Shown here piece after piece: positions 1-7,488 of a DNA stretch of 48,635 bases. Origin of the DNA: Candidatus Saccharimonadota bacterium (GTDB lineage: Bacteria; Patescibacteriota; Saccharimonadia; Saccharimonadales; UBA4665); the NCBI GenBank assembly GCA_027315225.1, contig DAHUYJ010000005.1:1-48635 (forward strand). The letters are read 5' to 3'. Position numbers and translations under genes: made by a program. The notes under the pieces were generated by a model. The model saw nothing but the letters and a program-made list of their open reading frames with translations. It was not told the origin of the DNA and ran no database searches. Position 1 is the stretch's first letter. The number at the start of each line of letters is the position of its first letter.

Positions 1-470
1 TTAGTGGTGGTGTTGTTGCTATCTTTGGTGTTGTAGCTACCCGTGATGTTCGTAGTGTCTGTAGTGTTAGAGGTATTGGTTTCGGTGTTGTAGCTGTCGA
101 TTACGCCACCGCCAGAGAAGCCTCTGAACAGAGGTGCCAGGCCGCTGCCGGTTGAGACGGAAACGCCTGAGCCGCTCGAGCCTGAGGTGCCCGAGACGCT
201 CGGGCCGCCGATAGAGTTAGACTGTGTAACCGGCTGGCTGCAGCTGCTGGTGTTGCCGCTGGCAGAGCTGTTGTTAGTGGTGACATCGGCAGTAGGCAGA
301 ACCTGGGACAGCTCTTTATATACGCTGCTGTTCATCTGCGTCATGTCTGAGCGCATAATGGAGCCGACGATAGCCGCAGTCGCGATCACGGTTGCGACAC
401 CACCTAGAAAGAAGGCCGCAAAAGTAAACATTAGTGTTGGTTGATACATTTGGTCGTTTGTTCGTACCAT
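1..470 (-). CDS. Membrane-anchored Ser/Thr/Asn-rich surface protein (3' end off the window)
   Basis: An open frame begins at an ATG at 470, preceded by a strong AGGAGG five bases upstream, and stays open to the left edge, so about 156 residues are visible and the C-terminus is missing. Residues 12-38 form one hydrophobic segment (TFAAFFLGG, then ATVIATAAIVGS), best read as a signal anchor. The rest is low-complexity: an STN/G-rich linker with one Cys near residue 78, a short hydrophobic patch (LAPLFRGFSGGG), then an Asn/Thr-rich tail in which SYNT recurs. The composition is typical of exported, wall-exposed or stalk-like proteins. I do not recognise a family. The frame shows in-frame start, RBS and codon structure but no homology support. 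Confidence 0.65.
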   Translation of the reverse strand, partial: MVRTNDQMYQPTLMFTFAAFFLGGVATVIATAAIVGSIMRSDMTQMNSSVYKELSQVLPTADVTTNNSSASGNTSSCSQPVTQSNSIGGPSVSGTSGSSGSGVSVSTGSGLAPLFRGFSGGGVIDSYNTETNTSNTTDTTNITGSYNTKDSNNTTT

Positions 471-844
471 AACATCCTCCTGACGTTAATTGCCTTATAT
501 AACGCCCACCTCACAAATTCATATTTTTGTTGATGCTATAATAGAATTTGTTTTACTAAAAATAAATAATATTACATAAACATTAACGCTTTGCCGCTCA
601 TACTTATACACCGTTCTATCTGCAACAGGGCATTGTTAATTTTGCTATAAGAAATCAGCCAATATGCATAAGCACATCTGTAAAATTGCACCCGGCCTTA
701 TGCTGCACACGAAGCCAACAATTATCCTAGTCAGTGATACTTATAGAGACGGCAGCCTCCTGGGTCGGCTTCGCGATTAAAGCGCTAGGGCATCACTCCG
801 GATATAGCATTCAGCTCTCTTATCGGTTCTCTGCAAACCCGGGC
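471..844. other. 374-bp intergenic region, no gene seen
   Basis: This is the 5' region of the surface protein on the minus strand plus the 3' flank of the dedA-like gene. The part at 530-600 is very AT-rich and holds TATAAT on the plus strand at 537-542, read as TATTAT on the minus strand, a plausible -10 for the leftward gene with a leader of about 60 nt. I see no credible ORF, RNA gene or terminator stem. Confidence 0.5.
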
Positions 845-1474
845 TTAGTCCATTGCGTCAGCATGTACGGCAGCGTTGCGCCGCTTGATGTACCATCGAA
901 CGATGAAGGCAATGATAATAAGCGCGAATATTACACTGATTGGCGTTGAGGCTTTGGACACGGATTGCCAATTGGCGGCCAGCGCCTTGCCCAAGTAGGC
1001 CAGGGCAAATGTCCACGGCAAGCTGCCAATAAGTGTCAACAGGCTAAACTTTAATATGGGCATTTCGGCAATGCCCGCCGGAAAACTAATAAACGTACGC
1101 ACCACGGGCAACACCCTGCCGATTAGTACCGCCAACTGGCCGCGGTGAGCAAAAAACACTTCAGCCCTGTCTAAATCGTGGTGGCGAATGAGTACGTATT
1201 TGCCCCATCTTTCGACAATAGCACGGCCGCCGGTACGCCCGACAGCGTAAGCAACCCATGAACCGAGCAGGTTGCCAAGTGCTCCCGCAACGGCAACGGC
1301 TACAATATTTAGGTGGAGGGAAACGCCCGCTATGACAACGCCCGAAGCCAAAGCACCTCCGAACACCATAACCACCTCGCTTGGCACCGGTATACAGGCC
1401 GATTCTAGTGTCATTAGCAAAAAAATGGCGAGATAACCGTGTTTGCTTATTTCGGAGACAAGAAAGTGTTCCAT
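845..1474 (-). CDS. DedA-family membrane protein
   Basis: A 209-residue polytopic membrane protein of the DedA/SNARE-associated family, whose members act in lipid scrambling and envelope homeostasis. Family marks are the early E-S-A-x-I-P-V-P-S-E segment after the first hydrophobic stretch, the glycine-rich G-A-L-G-N-L-L-G-S segment, the R-T-G-G-R helix start and the conserved G-R-V-L-P-V-V-R-T-F-I-S-F-P-A-G motif near residue 140. I chose ATG 1474 over a TTG eight codons upstream because the TTG lies within or before a TACAAT -10-like box (10 nt before the ATG). It follows the unknown gene at 1513-2214 by 38 bp on the same strand and may be co-transcribed with it. The family is clear; the transported lipid cannot be told. 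Confidence 0.9.
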   Translation of the reverse strand: MEHFLVSEISKHGYLAIFLLMTLESACIPVPSEVVMVFGGALASGVVIAGVSLHLNIVAVAVAGALGNLLGSWVAYAVGRTGGRAIVERWGKYVLIRHHDLDRAEVFFAHRGQLAVLIGRVLPVVRTFISFPAGIAEMPILKFSLLTLIGSLPWTFALAYLGKALAANWQSVSKASTPISVIFALIIIAFIVRWYIKRRNAAVHADAMD

Positions 1475-1512
1475 TGGCTCATAATATTGTACCAGCAATA
1501 TAGTTATTCTTA

Positions 1513-2214
1513 TTACTCCGGCCTTTCCAGCCTGCCATTGATTTGCTCAACGTCAAACGGAAAGAAGTCTTGGTTTTCAGCGCAAGTGGCAATAGTCAAT
1601 CGCCATATATTTTTTAGCATGCCCCCTGATGCAGGGCATCTCCCTACCGTGGGCAACTCACGATCAAGTCCATATTCAAGTTCTCTTGCTGCTAAGTAAA
1701 AGCTGCTAGGCGAAGGTGTTAAAACAGGCGAAACAGTCCTGCCATCAGATATAATTGTGAACGGCAGATCTTCATACCCTGGCAAGTAAGAAGAGCCGAG
1801 ACCAAACGCTTGTTCCAGGACTTTATTTCTCTCGTTACCGACTGAGCTGAATGTAGTAACAGCAGGCCTATAACTCGCAGCGAGGATGGCTTGTAGCTCC
1901 TCAATGGTAGCTCCGGTATGGCGCTGACGTACAAATTCTTCGTACGCCCTAGTGCCCCACATGGCTAGTCGTGCAGCCACGCAAAATCCATGAATAGCAC
2001 CACCCGAATGAAAGCGTGAATCCGGTGTCTGCTGCCTAAACTTCTGGTAGAGGGTCTCTCCTATATACTCATACTTTTCGGGGCGACCAGGACTCGGAGG
2101 GGTTACTTGAGGAGGCTCTAGCTCAAAATTTTTTGCAAGTTCGGCAAGTCTCAGTGCGGCATCTTCATACCTAGCCTTGAAAGCTGGAGGAACAGACGTT
2201 TCTGAAAATGCCAT
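1513..2214 (-). CDS. Uncharacterised soluble protein, 233 residues
   Basis: No family is recognised. The product has no signal peptide or membrane segment. Its N-terminal third is charged and proline-rich (PPQVTPPSPGRPEKYEY), followed by a helical region with a HSGGAIHGFCVAARLAMWG stretch, and two Cys near the C-terminus. The start is set by an excellent promoter: TTGACC, 17 bp, TAAAAT, then 6 nt to the ATG, with no Shine-Dalgarno, which predicts a leaderless mRNA. Its -35 lies inside the last codons of ribD, so it is transcribed in the same direction as the rib operon but can be switched on separately. Read-through from ribD is also possible because only 18 bp separate them. Confidence 0.7.
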   Translation of the reverse strand: MAFSETSVPPAFKARYEDAALRLAELAKNFELEPPQVTPPSPGRPEKYEYIGETLYQKFRQQTPDSRFHSGGAIHGFCVAARLAMWGTRAYEEFVRQRHTGATIEELQAILAASYRPAVTTFSSVGNERNKVLEQAFGLGSSYLPGYEDLPFTIISDGRTVSPVLTPSPSSFYLAARELEYGLDRELPTVGRCPASGGMLKNIWRLTIATCAENQDFFPFDVEQINGRLERPE

Positions 2215-2220
2215 TGCACT

Positions 2221-2249
2221 ATTTTACAATATTTAAGAATTTTGGTCAA
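2221..2249 (-). promoter_or_regulatory. Leaderless promoter of the 233-residue gene
   Basis: Minus strand: TTGACC (2249-2244), spacer exactly 17 bp, TAAAAT (2226-2221), then AGTGCA and the ATG at 2214. The expected transcription start falls on or next to the start codon. The -35 overlaps the 3' end of ribD. Confidence 0.75.
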
Positions 2250-3339
2250 TAACATAATGGGGGGTACCTGTAATAAGGATATTGTCTTGGAAACGCTTGG
2301 TTGATATCCTGTCCAGGTCCAGGGAGCCCTGGATCTGGCCGGCACCTTGGCCGCTGATTGAAACGGCGTCCTGGCCGCCGATGAGAAGCGGCGCATAAAA
2401 CGCATAGACCTTGTCCGCAAGCTTTTGGTCAATGAAGTTTCCAAGGACTGTGCCCCCGCCTTCTACCAGGAGACTGATGATTTCAGCTTGTCTAAGCTTA
2501 ACCATAAGCTTGCCTAGAGGCACTTCGCCACCGTCAAATACCAGCACCTCTATGCCTCGGCGTTTTAGCGCATACAATTTGTCGGCCGGCGCCCGGGAGG
2601 TTGTAGCAACTATGGCATTTGAATCACGCAAGACTTGTGCTTGCAGCGGTATGCGCAACCGCGAGTCCAGGATAATGCGTTTTGGATCGGGCTTGCGGGC
2701 CGAGCGCGTTCCGAGATGCGGATCATCATGCAGCACGGTGCCTATACCGACCAAAATGGCCTGGTACCTGGCCCGCAAGCTCCTGGCGTAGGTTCGGGCG
2801 GCGTCATTAGTAATCCACTTGGAATCGTTGGTACGGGTCGCCAGTTTGCCGTCGAGACTGGCGGCAAACTTAAGGGCTACAAACGGCCGGTGCTTTTCAT
2901 GATAGGTGAAATACGCTTCATTAAGCGCCCGGGCGGCTTCTTTTTGCGAGCCGACTGAAACGCGAATACCGGCGCGCTTCAACCTGGCTACGCCCCGGCC
3001 GGCTACTTGCGGGTTCGGGTCGAGCGTGGAACACACCACGTGCTTAATGCCTGCCCGGATAATGGCATCAGCGCAGGGCGGCGTCCTGCCGTAGTGTACG
3101 CAAGGTTCCAGGTTGACATACAAGGCGGCACCAGCGAGGTTGGTACGGGCACTTTGCATAGCTTCGATTTCTGCGTGCGGCCGGCCGGCGCGCTTGTGAT
3201 AACCTCTGCCTAGCACCTTGCCATCTTTGACCAGTAGGGCCCCAACCATTGGGTTTGGGCTAGTCCGGCCGGCCGCACGCCTGGCCAGTTTGAGGGTTTG
3301 TCCTATACATTGTTCATCAGACAGACTTGCCGCGTCCAT
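2233..3339 (-). CDS. ribD: Bifunctional riboflavin deaminase/reductase RibD
   Basis: This 368-residue cytosolic enzyme performs steps 2 and 3 of riboflavin synthesis: deamination of the pyrimidine 5'-phosphate made by GTP cyclohydrolase II, then NADPH-dependent reduction of the ribosyl side chain. Residues 1-145 are the zinc deaminase domain with H55-A-E57 and P-C80 ... C89 as metal and catalytic residues. Residues about 150-360 are the RibD_C reductase, containing DSRLRIPL, a VEGGG nucleotide-binding segment and APLLIGG. It starts 3 bp after the ribBA stop and shares its riboswitch transcript. Length is normal. Riboflavin synthase and lumazine synthase, usually in this operon, are not next to it. 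Confidence 0.96.
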   Translation of the reverse strand: MDAASLSDEQCIGQTLKLARRAAGRTSPNPMVGALLVKDGKVLGRGYHKRAGRPHAEIEAMQSARTNLAGAALYVNLEPCVHYGRTPPCADAIIRAGIKHVVCSTLDPNPQVAGRGVARLKRAGIRVSVGSQKEAARALNEAYFTYHEKHRPFVALKFAASLDGKLATRTNDSKWITNDAARTYARSLRARYQAILVGIGTVLHDDPHLGTRSARKPDPKRIILDSRLRIPLQAQVLRDSNAIVATTSRAPADKLYALKRRGIEVLVFDGGEVPLGKLMVKLRQAEIISLLVEGGGTVLGNFIDQKLADKVYAFYAPLLIGGQDAVSISGQGAGQIQGSLDLDRISTKRFQDNILITGTPHYVIDQNS

Positions 3340-3342
3340 GTT

Positions 3343-4572
3343 CTAAACACCGTTCAGCCGGTGGTTGAGCCGACGCTTTTTGGCAACTAGATACTTCATG
3401 TTGAAATCATTCGGCGGAATTTCCAGAGGAACTGTTTGGCGAATACTGATTCCGAGTTCCGCTATCTGCTGCTCCTTGGCAGGGTTGTTGGTCAGAAGAT
3501 CGATCTCACGAATGCCCAGATAACTCAGCATGTCAGCTGCGGCCTGGTAGTCTCTGGCGTCGGCTGGCAAACCGAGCTGGTGGTTAGCTTCGACCGTGTC
3601 CAGTCCTTTGTCTTGCAAAGCGTACGCCTTGATCTTATTGCCAAGCCCGATACCGCGGCCTTCTTGGGCCAGGTACACGACAACCCCGCGGCCGCGCTCG
3701 CGGATCATGTCGAGACTCTTGTGCAACTGGGCGTTGCAATCACAGCGTAGCGACCCGAATGTATCGCCAGTCAGGCACTGGGAGTGAACCCGAGTCAGCA
3801 CAGGCTCGTCCTCAGACAGCTCGCCGAGCGACAGGGCAGTGTGCTCGCGGCCGTCGATGATCGACTTATAGATGTCTATCCTGAATCTGCCGTACGCAGT
3901 CGGCAATGACGAGGTAGCCGTCTGCTGGACAATCGCATTCGAGCCCGTTTCCTTCGTGTGCGTTTTGCGGTATGCCACTAGATCGGCAATCGCAACTATG
4001 CCTACGTTATATTTTTCGGCGAAACGCTTGAGTTCGTTCAGGCCAGCCGGCTTGCCCTTGTCGGTCAGGATTTCGCAAATAACGCCGACTGGCGGCAAGC
4101 CGGCCAGCTCGGCCAGCTCGGTAGCCGCTTCTGTATGGCCTTGACGCTCCAGAATGCCTCCCGGGCGGGCCAGCAGCGGGAAGACATGTCCGGGCCGCAC
4201 CAGGTCGGCCGGGCGGGCCATCTTATCCGCCAGCGTCCGGATAGTCTTAGTCCGGTCTTCTGCCGAAATGCCGAAAGCAGTAACGTCCCGCGCATCAACC
4301 GACACCGTAAAGCCGACTCCTGTCGCCTCAGTGCTCAGGCTGGGCTCGACCATGAGCGGCAGTTCAAGCTGCCGGGCGTAATCACGGGTCAGCGGCACGC
4401 AAATCAAGCCCCGGCAGGCCTGCATCATCAGGTTTACCTTGGCAACATCAGCCGTAGCCGCCGGAAAAAACAGGTCGCCCTGGTTCTCGCGCCCTGGATC
4501 ATCAATAACAATCAGCGGCCGGCCGGCCTTAATGGCTGCAATGGCATGCGGAATCGTACTATCGCTAGACAT
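3343..4572 (-). CDS. ribBA: RibBA: DHBP synthase / GTP cyclohydrolase II
   Basis: A 409-residue fusion providing both entry steps of riboflavin synthesis. Residues 1-205 are the 3,4-dihydroxy-2-butanone-4-phosphate synthase domain: RPGHVFPL, RQGHTEA and GVICEI are intact. The acidic loop usually read as DDEDRENEGD is here D24-D-P-G-R-E-N-Q-G-D33, so one loop Glu is Gln and two acids are gone. Residues about 215-405 are GTP cyclohydrolase II with all three zinc Cys (SQC, then SLRCDC) and the QEGRGIGL arginine loop. ATG 4572 is chosen because it lies 8 nt after the GGGG/GAGAGG Shine-Dalgarno; a longer frame would run into the riboswitch. Translation is controlled by the upstream FMN riboswitch. 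Confidence 0.95.
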   Translation of the reverse strand: MSSDSTIPHAIAAIKAGRPLIVIDDPGRENQGDLFFPAATADVAKVNLMMQACRGLICVPLTRDYARQLELPLMVEPSLSTEATGVGFTVSVDARDVTAFGISAEDRTKTIRTLADKMARPADLVRPGHVFPLLARPGGILERQGHTEAATELAELAGLPPVGVICEILTDKGKPAGLNELKRFAEKYNVGIVAIADLVAYRKTHTKETGSNAIVQQTATSSLPTAYGRFRIDIYKSIIDGREHTALSLGELSEDEPVLTRVHSQCLTGDTFGSLRCDCNAQLHKSLDMIRERGRGVVVYLAQEGRGIGLGNKIKAYALQDKGLDTVEANHQLGLPADARDYQAAADMLSYLGIREIDLLTNNPAKEQQIAELGISIRQTVPLEIPPNDFNMKYLVAKKRRLNHRLNGV

Positions 4573-4580
4573 AAATAAAT

Positions 4581-4594
4581 CCCCTCTCTCGGGG
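4581..4594 (-). promoter_or_regulatory. Ribosome-binding-site hairpin of the FMN riboswitch
   Basis: On the minus strand CCCC-GAGAGA-GGGG folds into a 4-bp stem whose 3' arm and loop contain the GAGAGGGG ribosome-binding site 8 nt before the ribBA ATG. This looks like the expression platform of a translation-controlling riboswitch. No U-tract follows, so it is not an intrinsic terminator. Confidence 0.6.
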
Positions 4595-4621
4595 ACTTGA
4601 GGCCGTCGCCAAACCAGGCAA

Positions 4622-4746
4622 AGGCTCCTTTCTTTCATCCCGACTATACGGTCGGCCCTGGAGTTTCACCAGATCATGCCACATTCTTGCGGCTCGTGGG
4701 CTATAACCACCGATTAGGACTTTCACCAAACCCCGAAAGGAATACC
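4622..4746 (-). ncRNA. FMN riboswitch (RFN element)
   Basis: The minus-strand leader carries the hallmark RFN blocks in order: CCTTTCGGGG, GGTGAAAGTCC, a CGGTGGTTATAGCCC block, GATCTGGTGAAACTCC, GGCCGACCGTATAGTC, and GGATGAAAGAAAGGAG closing the basal stem with CCTTTC. It binds FMN and, in the known class, represses the downstream riboflavin genes when FMN is plentiful. The predicted transcription start is directly at the 5' side of the aptamer, so the aptamer begins the mRNA. Confidence 0.93.
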
Positions 4747-4750
4747 CTTT

Positions 4751-4756
4751 AGTATA
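4751..4756 (-). promoter_or_regulatory. -10 element of the riboflavin operon
   Basis: Minus strand TATACT followed by AAAGGG at the 5' edge of the aptamer. A GAGACA hexamer 17 bp further upstream is a weak -35. It lies about 55 bp from the opposing promoter of the VOC gene. Confidence 0.5.
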
Positions 4757-4810
4757 CAGCAACAACGCGCCGGTGTCTCCCAGTTACCAAAATGCACTCT
4801 TGGACTTTGC

Positions 4811-4816
4811 TATGAT
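4811..4816 (+). promoter_or_regulatory. Leaderless -10 element of the VOC gene
   Basis: TATGAT preceded by TGC (an extended -10, TGN) and followed by 6 nt and the GTG start at 4823. No Shine-Dalgarno is present and the -35 is poor. Confidence 0.55.
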
Positions 4817-4822
4817 TGGTGG

Positions 4823-5266
4823 GTGAGCGACGACACCCAAAACCGGCTACAGCTAGAACTGCATGTGCCTAACTTTACAATCGCCGAAGAGTTTTATGGC
4901 AAGCTGGGCTTTGCAGTCGTTTGGAAGCATCGGGAAGGCGGTGCTGGCGACTACCTGGTCATGGACCGAAAGGGGACTATCATTAACTTCTGGCCGGGCA
5001 ATGACCAAGTTTGGGAGCAGCCTTATTTTAAGAACTTCCCAAAAGACACCAAGCGCGGCTACGGCGTTGAGATAGTATTCGGCGTAGATGACATTCAGCA
5101 GTATTATGGCAAGGTTAAGACATTTGCCAAGATCGTTGAGCCATTGCAGAAGCAACCATGGGGGCTATACGACTTCCGTCTGGAAGACCCCTTCGGGTTT
5201 TATCTGCGTATCAGCGAACCCCGCAATATACTAATAGAACCCTCGCGCGCTGTACCCGACGCATAG
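4823..5266 (+). CDS. VOC/glyoxalase-fold protein
   Basis: A 147-residue cytosolic protein of the vicinal-oxygen-chelate superfamily, which includes glyoxalase I and bleomycin-binding proteins. The order is typical: an N-terminal LELHVPNF strand (position 14 is His), AEEFYGKLGF helix and turn, a central YLVMDRKGTIINFWP strand pair, VEIVFGVDDIQQYY, and a final DFRLEDPFGFYLRISEP with the common DP-x-G-x-x-L-x-I ending. The pattern resembles bleomycin-resistance-like members without showing a substrate. GTG start is chosen from the -10 box 6 nt upstream. It sits divergently from the rib operon. Confidence 0.85.
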   Translation: MSDDTQNRLQLELHVPNFTIAEEFYGKLGFAVVWKHREGGAGDYLVMDRKGTIINFWPGNDQVWEQPYFKNFPKDTKRGYGVEIVFGVDDIQQYYGKVKTFAKIVEPLQKQPWGLYDFRLEDPFGFYLRISEPRNILIEPSRAVPDA

Positions 5267-5314
5267 TCGCCGAAATCACATACAAACCGGAGCGTGCCGT
5301 CTTACAGTTATGTC

Positions 5315-6322
5315 ATGAGGACAGCAACGCATATCGAGGATTACGGATTGTTCAGCAGTGACATCGTTGACACCCTGAATGGTGTAGCCGAGAGGCTGGG
5401 ACAGTTGTCGTATGGGCAGGCAATCAAAGAATTCAAGGTTCCAGAGCCTAGGATTTTTCAGCCTGCCGGTTTCAGACCTATAGAAGTCTTAGACGTCATA
5501 CCTTCTGGCGGGTACGATCAGGCTCTGGTTATCCAGGCCGAGATGACCAGCGGGATTGACCCATCTTTAGTCATGCATCTTATCCCGATTATCGGCAGTC
5601 TCCCGATGACCCGCATCGTTGTCAGTGGCAAACCGACTCGTTGGGGCAATAGCTACAACCTTCTGACAGCGGAGCAGGCCAGGAAAGTCTCAAGCGGAGA
5701 CTTTAGCCCTCTGGCAATACCAACGTTGCAATACCTCCACTCAAACCCCTACGAACCAGTCACCAGCGCTATACACGCCGGGTTCTCGTTGGGAGGAGAT
5801 GTAGTCCCGGAGATCCCTAGGCACGCCGCTGATTACGGACATCAGGTGCAGGCAGTCATATCTGTCGATGGCGTAACTGGCATCGCCAGGCCGCTGTCAC
5901 AGTTAGGACATGACTTTTTGAGAGCGCAAAGAGCCTGGCGATCGTATGCACATGAGGTAGAGAATCCGGCATATGCCGAAGCAAGAAGAGGCGGCCATAA
6001 TAACAGCGTCCTCTTTGTCCTCACTTCCTTGTTGAGGAGGAGCAGCCTGGCCATAGCGTCCGGTTTGTCAAAAGGCGGTATGGAAAGGCGGCTGCGAGAC
6101 AGCTTGGCAGCCGTTCCAAGCATGAAGGCCATTATTTTCAACCTGGGGGATAGCGAACTGTCGGATAATATTGCCATGAACGAAATCAGACAGAGGCTGC
6201 AGTCTACGTTCGGCCCAAGAGTCTTAGGCAAGGCCCTGGGTCACCTAAAACACGGCGTCAATGATCAGATATATGCTAACGCCGCTATCATGCTTCAAGG
6301 TTTAAAGCTAACGAAGGGTTAG
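5315..6322 (+). CDS. Putative alpha/beta-hydrolase-fold protein
   Basis: A 335-residue soluble protein. Residues 156-161 read G-F-S158-L-G-G, a classic nucleophile-elbow motif of alpha/beta hydrolases, after a strand-like segment (EPVTSAIHA). A preceding strand IRIVVSGKP-like segment near 100 and a late N-x-K/H-G (LKHGVND) near 318 could supply the catalytic His. No specific family is recognised. I chose ATG 5315 rather than GTG 5294 because a TACAGT box lies exactly 6 nt before it, the spacing seen at other leaderless genes here. It ends convergently with the enolase-superfamily gene, sharing 4 bp. The hydrolase call is inference from one motif and the fold order. Confidence 0.6.
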   Translation: MRTATHIEDYGLFSSDIVDTLNGVAERLGQLSYGQAIKEFKVPEPRIFQPAGFRPIEVLDVIPSGGYDQALVIQAEMTSGIDPSLVMHLIPIIGSLPMTRIVVSGKPTRWGNSYNLLTAEQARKVSSGDFSPLAIPTLQYLHSNPYEPVTSAIHAGFSLGGDVVPEIPRHAADYGHQVQAVISVDGVTGIARPLSQLGHDFLRAQRAWRSYAHEVENPAYAEARRGGHNNSVLFVLTSLLRRSSLAIASGLSKGGMERRLRDSLAAVPSMKAIIFNLGDSELSDNIAMNEIRQRLQSTFGPRVLGKALGHLKHGVNDQIYANAAIMLQGLKLTKG

Positions 6323-7398
6323 CGGCTTTGCGCCCCAGCATCGAGCCCAAATCCGATAGGCTTGGGCTTGAGCGTCAGGGGGCTAGTTGGCAGTTCGGCG
6401 CTGTCATCGGCTGAGTTGTAGGCTGCCGGGGCGATGTCGTTCGGGGCGTCCGGATGAAAAAGGGCCGAGAGGTACTGCACCTGGCCGCGGCCCGGCCCGA
6501 CCTCCGTTTGGCCGCCGCTATACATTTTGATCTTGCGTTCCTGGCAATAATCGTACGCGGCAAACAGCTCGCTAATCGCGCCAAACCGCGACGGTTTGAT
6601 GTTGACTGCCTTTGGCATGAAAGGCTGGGCGCCGATACTCACCACATCATGAATCGGAAAGTCCCAAGTCACCCGATTGGCGTGCGACGCCAGAATGGGA
6701 CGGGTTTCATCAGTAATGTCCGGGTCTTCCAGCAAAGCCTCAGGGAACTTGGTGACGATACTTTGGTACAACACCGGGTCAGTAGCCACATCAACCGGCG
6801 TACCCTTATAAAAGCCTTTGAAGTCCATAACATCGACAGCATCAGTTTGCGCCAACCGGTCAATCAACTCGTCGCTCCAATCACTGAACGGATCAAGCTT
6901 GAACCGCATGGCCGGATATTTTTCCAGCCGCTGACGGATCGGTTCAAAAGATGACGGTTTGCCGAGGCGAAGAGAAGCCACAAACCGTAAAGGTTTGAGA
7001 TTGCGCCCTAGGACTTCAGCTAGGTTGGTAGTGTTCTGCTGCAAAGCCAAATCAAGGGCCGCGCTTTCAATCGCCCAACGCCTGTAGTTGGGAAAAGTAT
7101 CGTGGAATAAACCCTCCGGCGCGTCCGGGAACCAATCGAGCGTACCTAAAGATTTTGAAAACTCATCAAACGTATACGTACCCATTAGCGGCAAGACCGG
7201 TCCGCGCTTTAATAAAGATGTTAGAAGCTCCGGGAAGTAGGTTACGTCTTCGCCAACACCGGCGCAGCCCAAACCATGGAGTTCAAAGAGCACAGTTTTA
7301 CGGTCGCCCACTTCACCGCCGACCCGCAGGCTCAACGGCTTTAGCGAATATGAATCAACCGTGAGTGGCAGCTTGCGTATACGGTCATACGTACCCAT
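6319..7398 (-). CDS. Enolase-superfamily enzyme (MLE/MR-like)
   Basis: A 359-residue protein of the enolase superfamily, enzymes that abstract a proton alpha to a carboxylate using Mg2+. It shows the N-terminal capping domain with G-V-G-E50, then the barrel: R165-F-K167 at the end of strand 2, the three metal ligands D192 (VDVMDFKG), E224 (LLEDPD) and D246 (TWDFPIH), and K268 (NIKPSRFG), the second catalytic base position. C-terminal SGGQTEVGPGRGQ takes the place of the usual strand-8 motif. Both lysines are present, as in the muconate lactonising/dipeptide epimerase/OSBS branch; substrate cannot be named. Start is set by TATACT 6 nt upstream. Confidence 0.85.
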   Translation of the reverse strand: MGTYDRIRKLPLTVDSYSLKPLSLRVGGEVGDRKTVLFELHGLGCAGVGEDVTYFPELLTSLLKRGPVLPLMGTYTFDEFSKSLGTLDWFPDAPEGLFHDTFPNYRRWAIESAALDLALQQNTTNLAEVLGRNLKPLRFVASLRLGKPSSFEPIRQRLEKYPAMRFKLDPFSDWSDELIDRLAQTDAVDVMDFKGFYKGTPVDVATDPVLYQSIVTKFPEALLEDPDITDETRPILASHANRVTWDFPIHDVVSIGAQPFMPKAVNIKPSRFGAISELFAAYDYCQERKIKMYSGGQTEVGPGRGQVQYLSALFHPDAPNDIAPAAYNSADDSAELPTSPLTLKPKPIGFGLDAGAQSR

Positions 7399-7404
7399 TC
7401 GTAT

Positions 7405-7410
7405 AGTATA
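7405..7410 (-). promoter_or_regulatory. Leaderless -10 element of the enolase-superfamily gene
   Basis: Minus strand TATACT, then ATACGA and the ATG at 7398. No Shine-Dalgarno precedes the ATG. A matching -35 is not obvious. Confidence 0.6.
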
Positions 7411-7435
7411 AACCCTAGGCAGGATGGCGCCGTGT

Positions 7436-7481
7436 TATAATATGAGCCTATCAAGTGCCCTGAATAGGGCGCTGGTAAAAC
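7436..7481 (+). promoter_or_regulatory. Two -10 candidates and a hairpin before the ricin-CHAP gene
   Basis: TATAAT at 7436-7441 would start RNA near 7448. An 8-bp stem follows at 7454-7461 / 7466-7473 (AGTGCCCT-GAAT-AGGGCGCT, one G-U pair). TAAAAC at 7476-7481 lies 7 nt before the ATG and could give a leaderless transcript instead. The hairpin would lie in the leader only for the upstream start. Confidence 0.45.
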
Positions 7482-7488
7482 AAAAATC

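Noticed and set aside
734-949. 71-codon rightward frame overlapping the dedA-like 3' end
   Set aside because: Antisense shadow of DedA, without ribosome site or promoter and with no protein-like composition.
4565-4765. 66-codon leftward frame through the rib leader
   Set aside because: It coincides with the FMN riboswitch; conserved RNA blocks explain the sequence better than a peptide.
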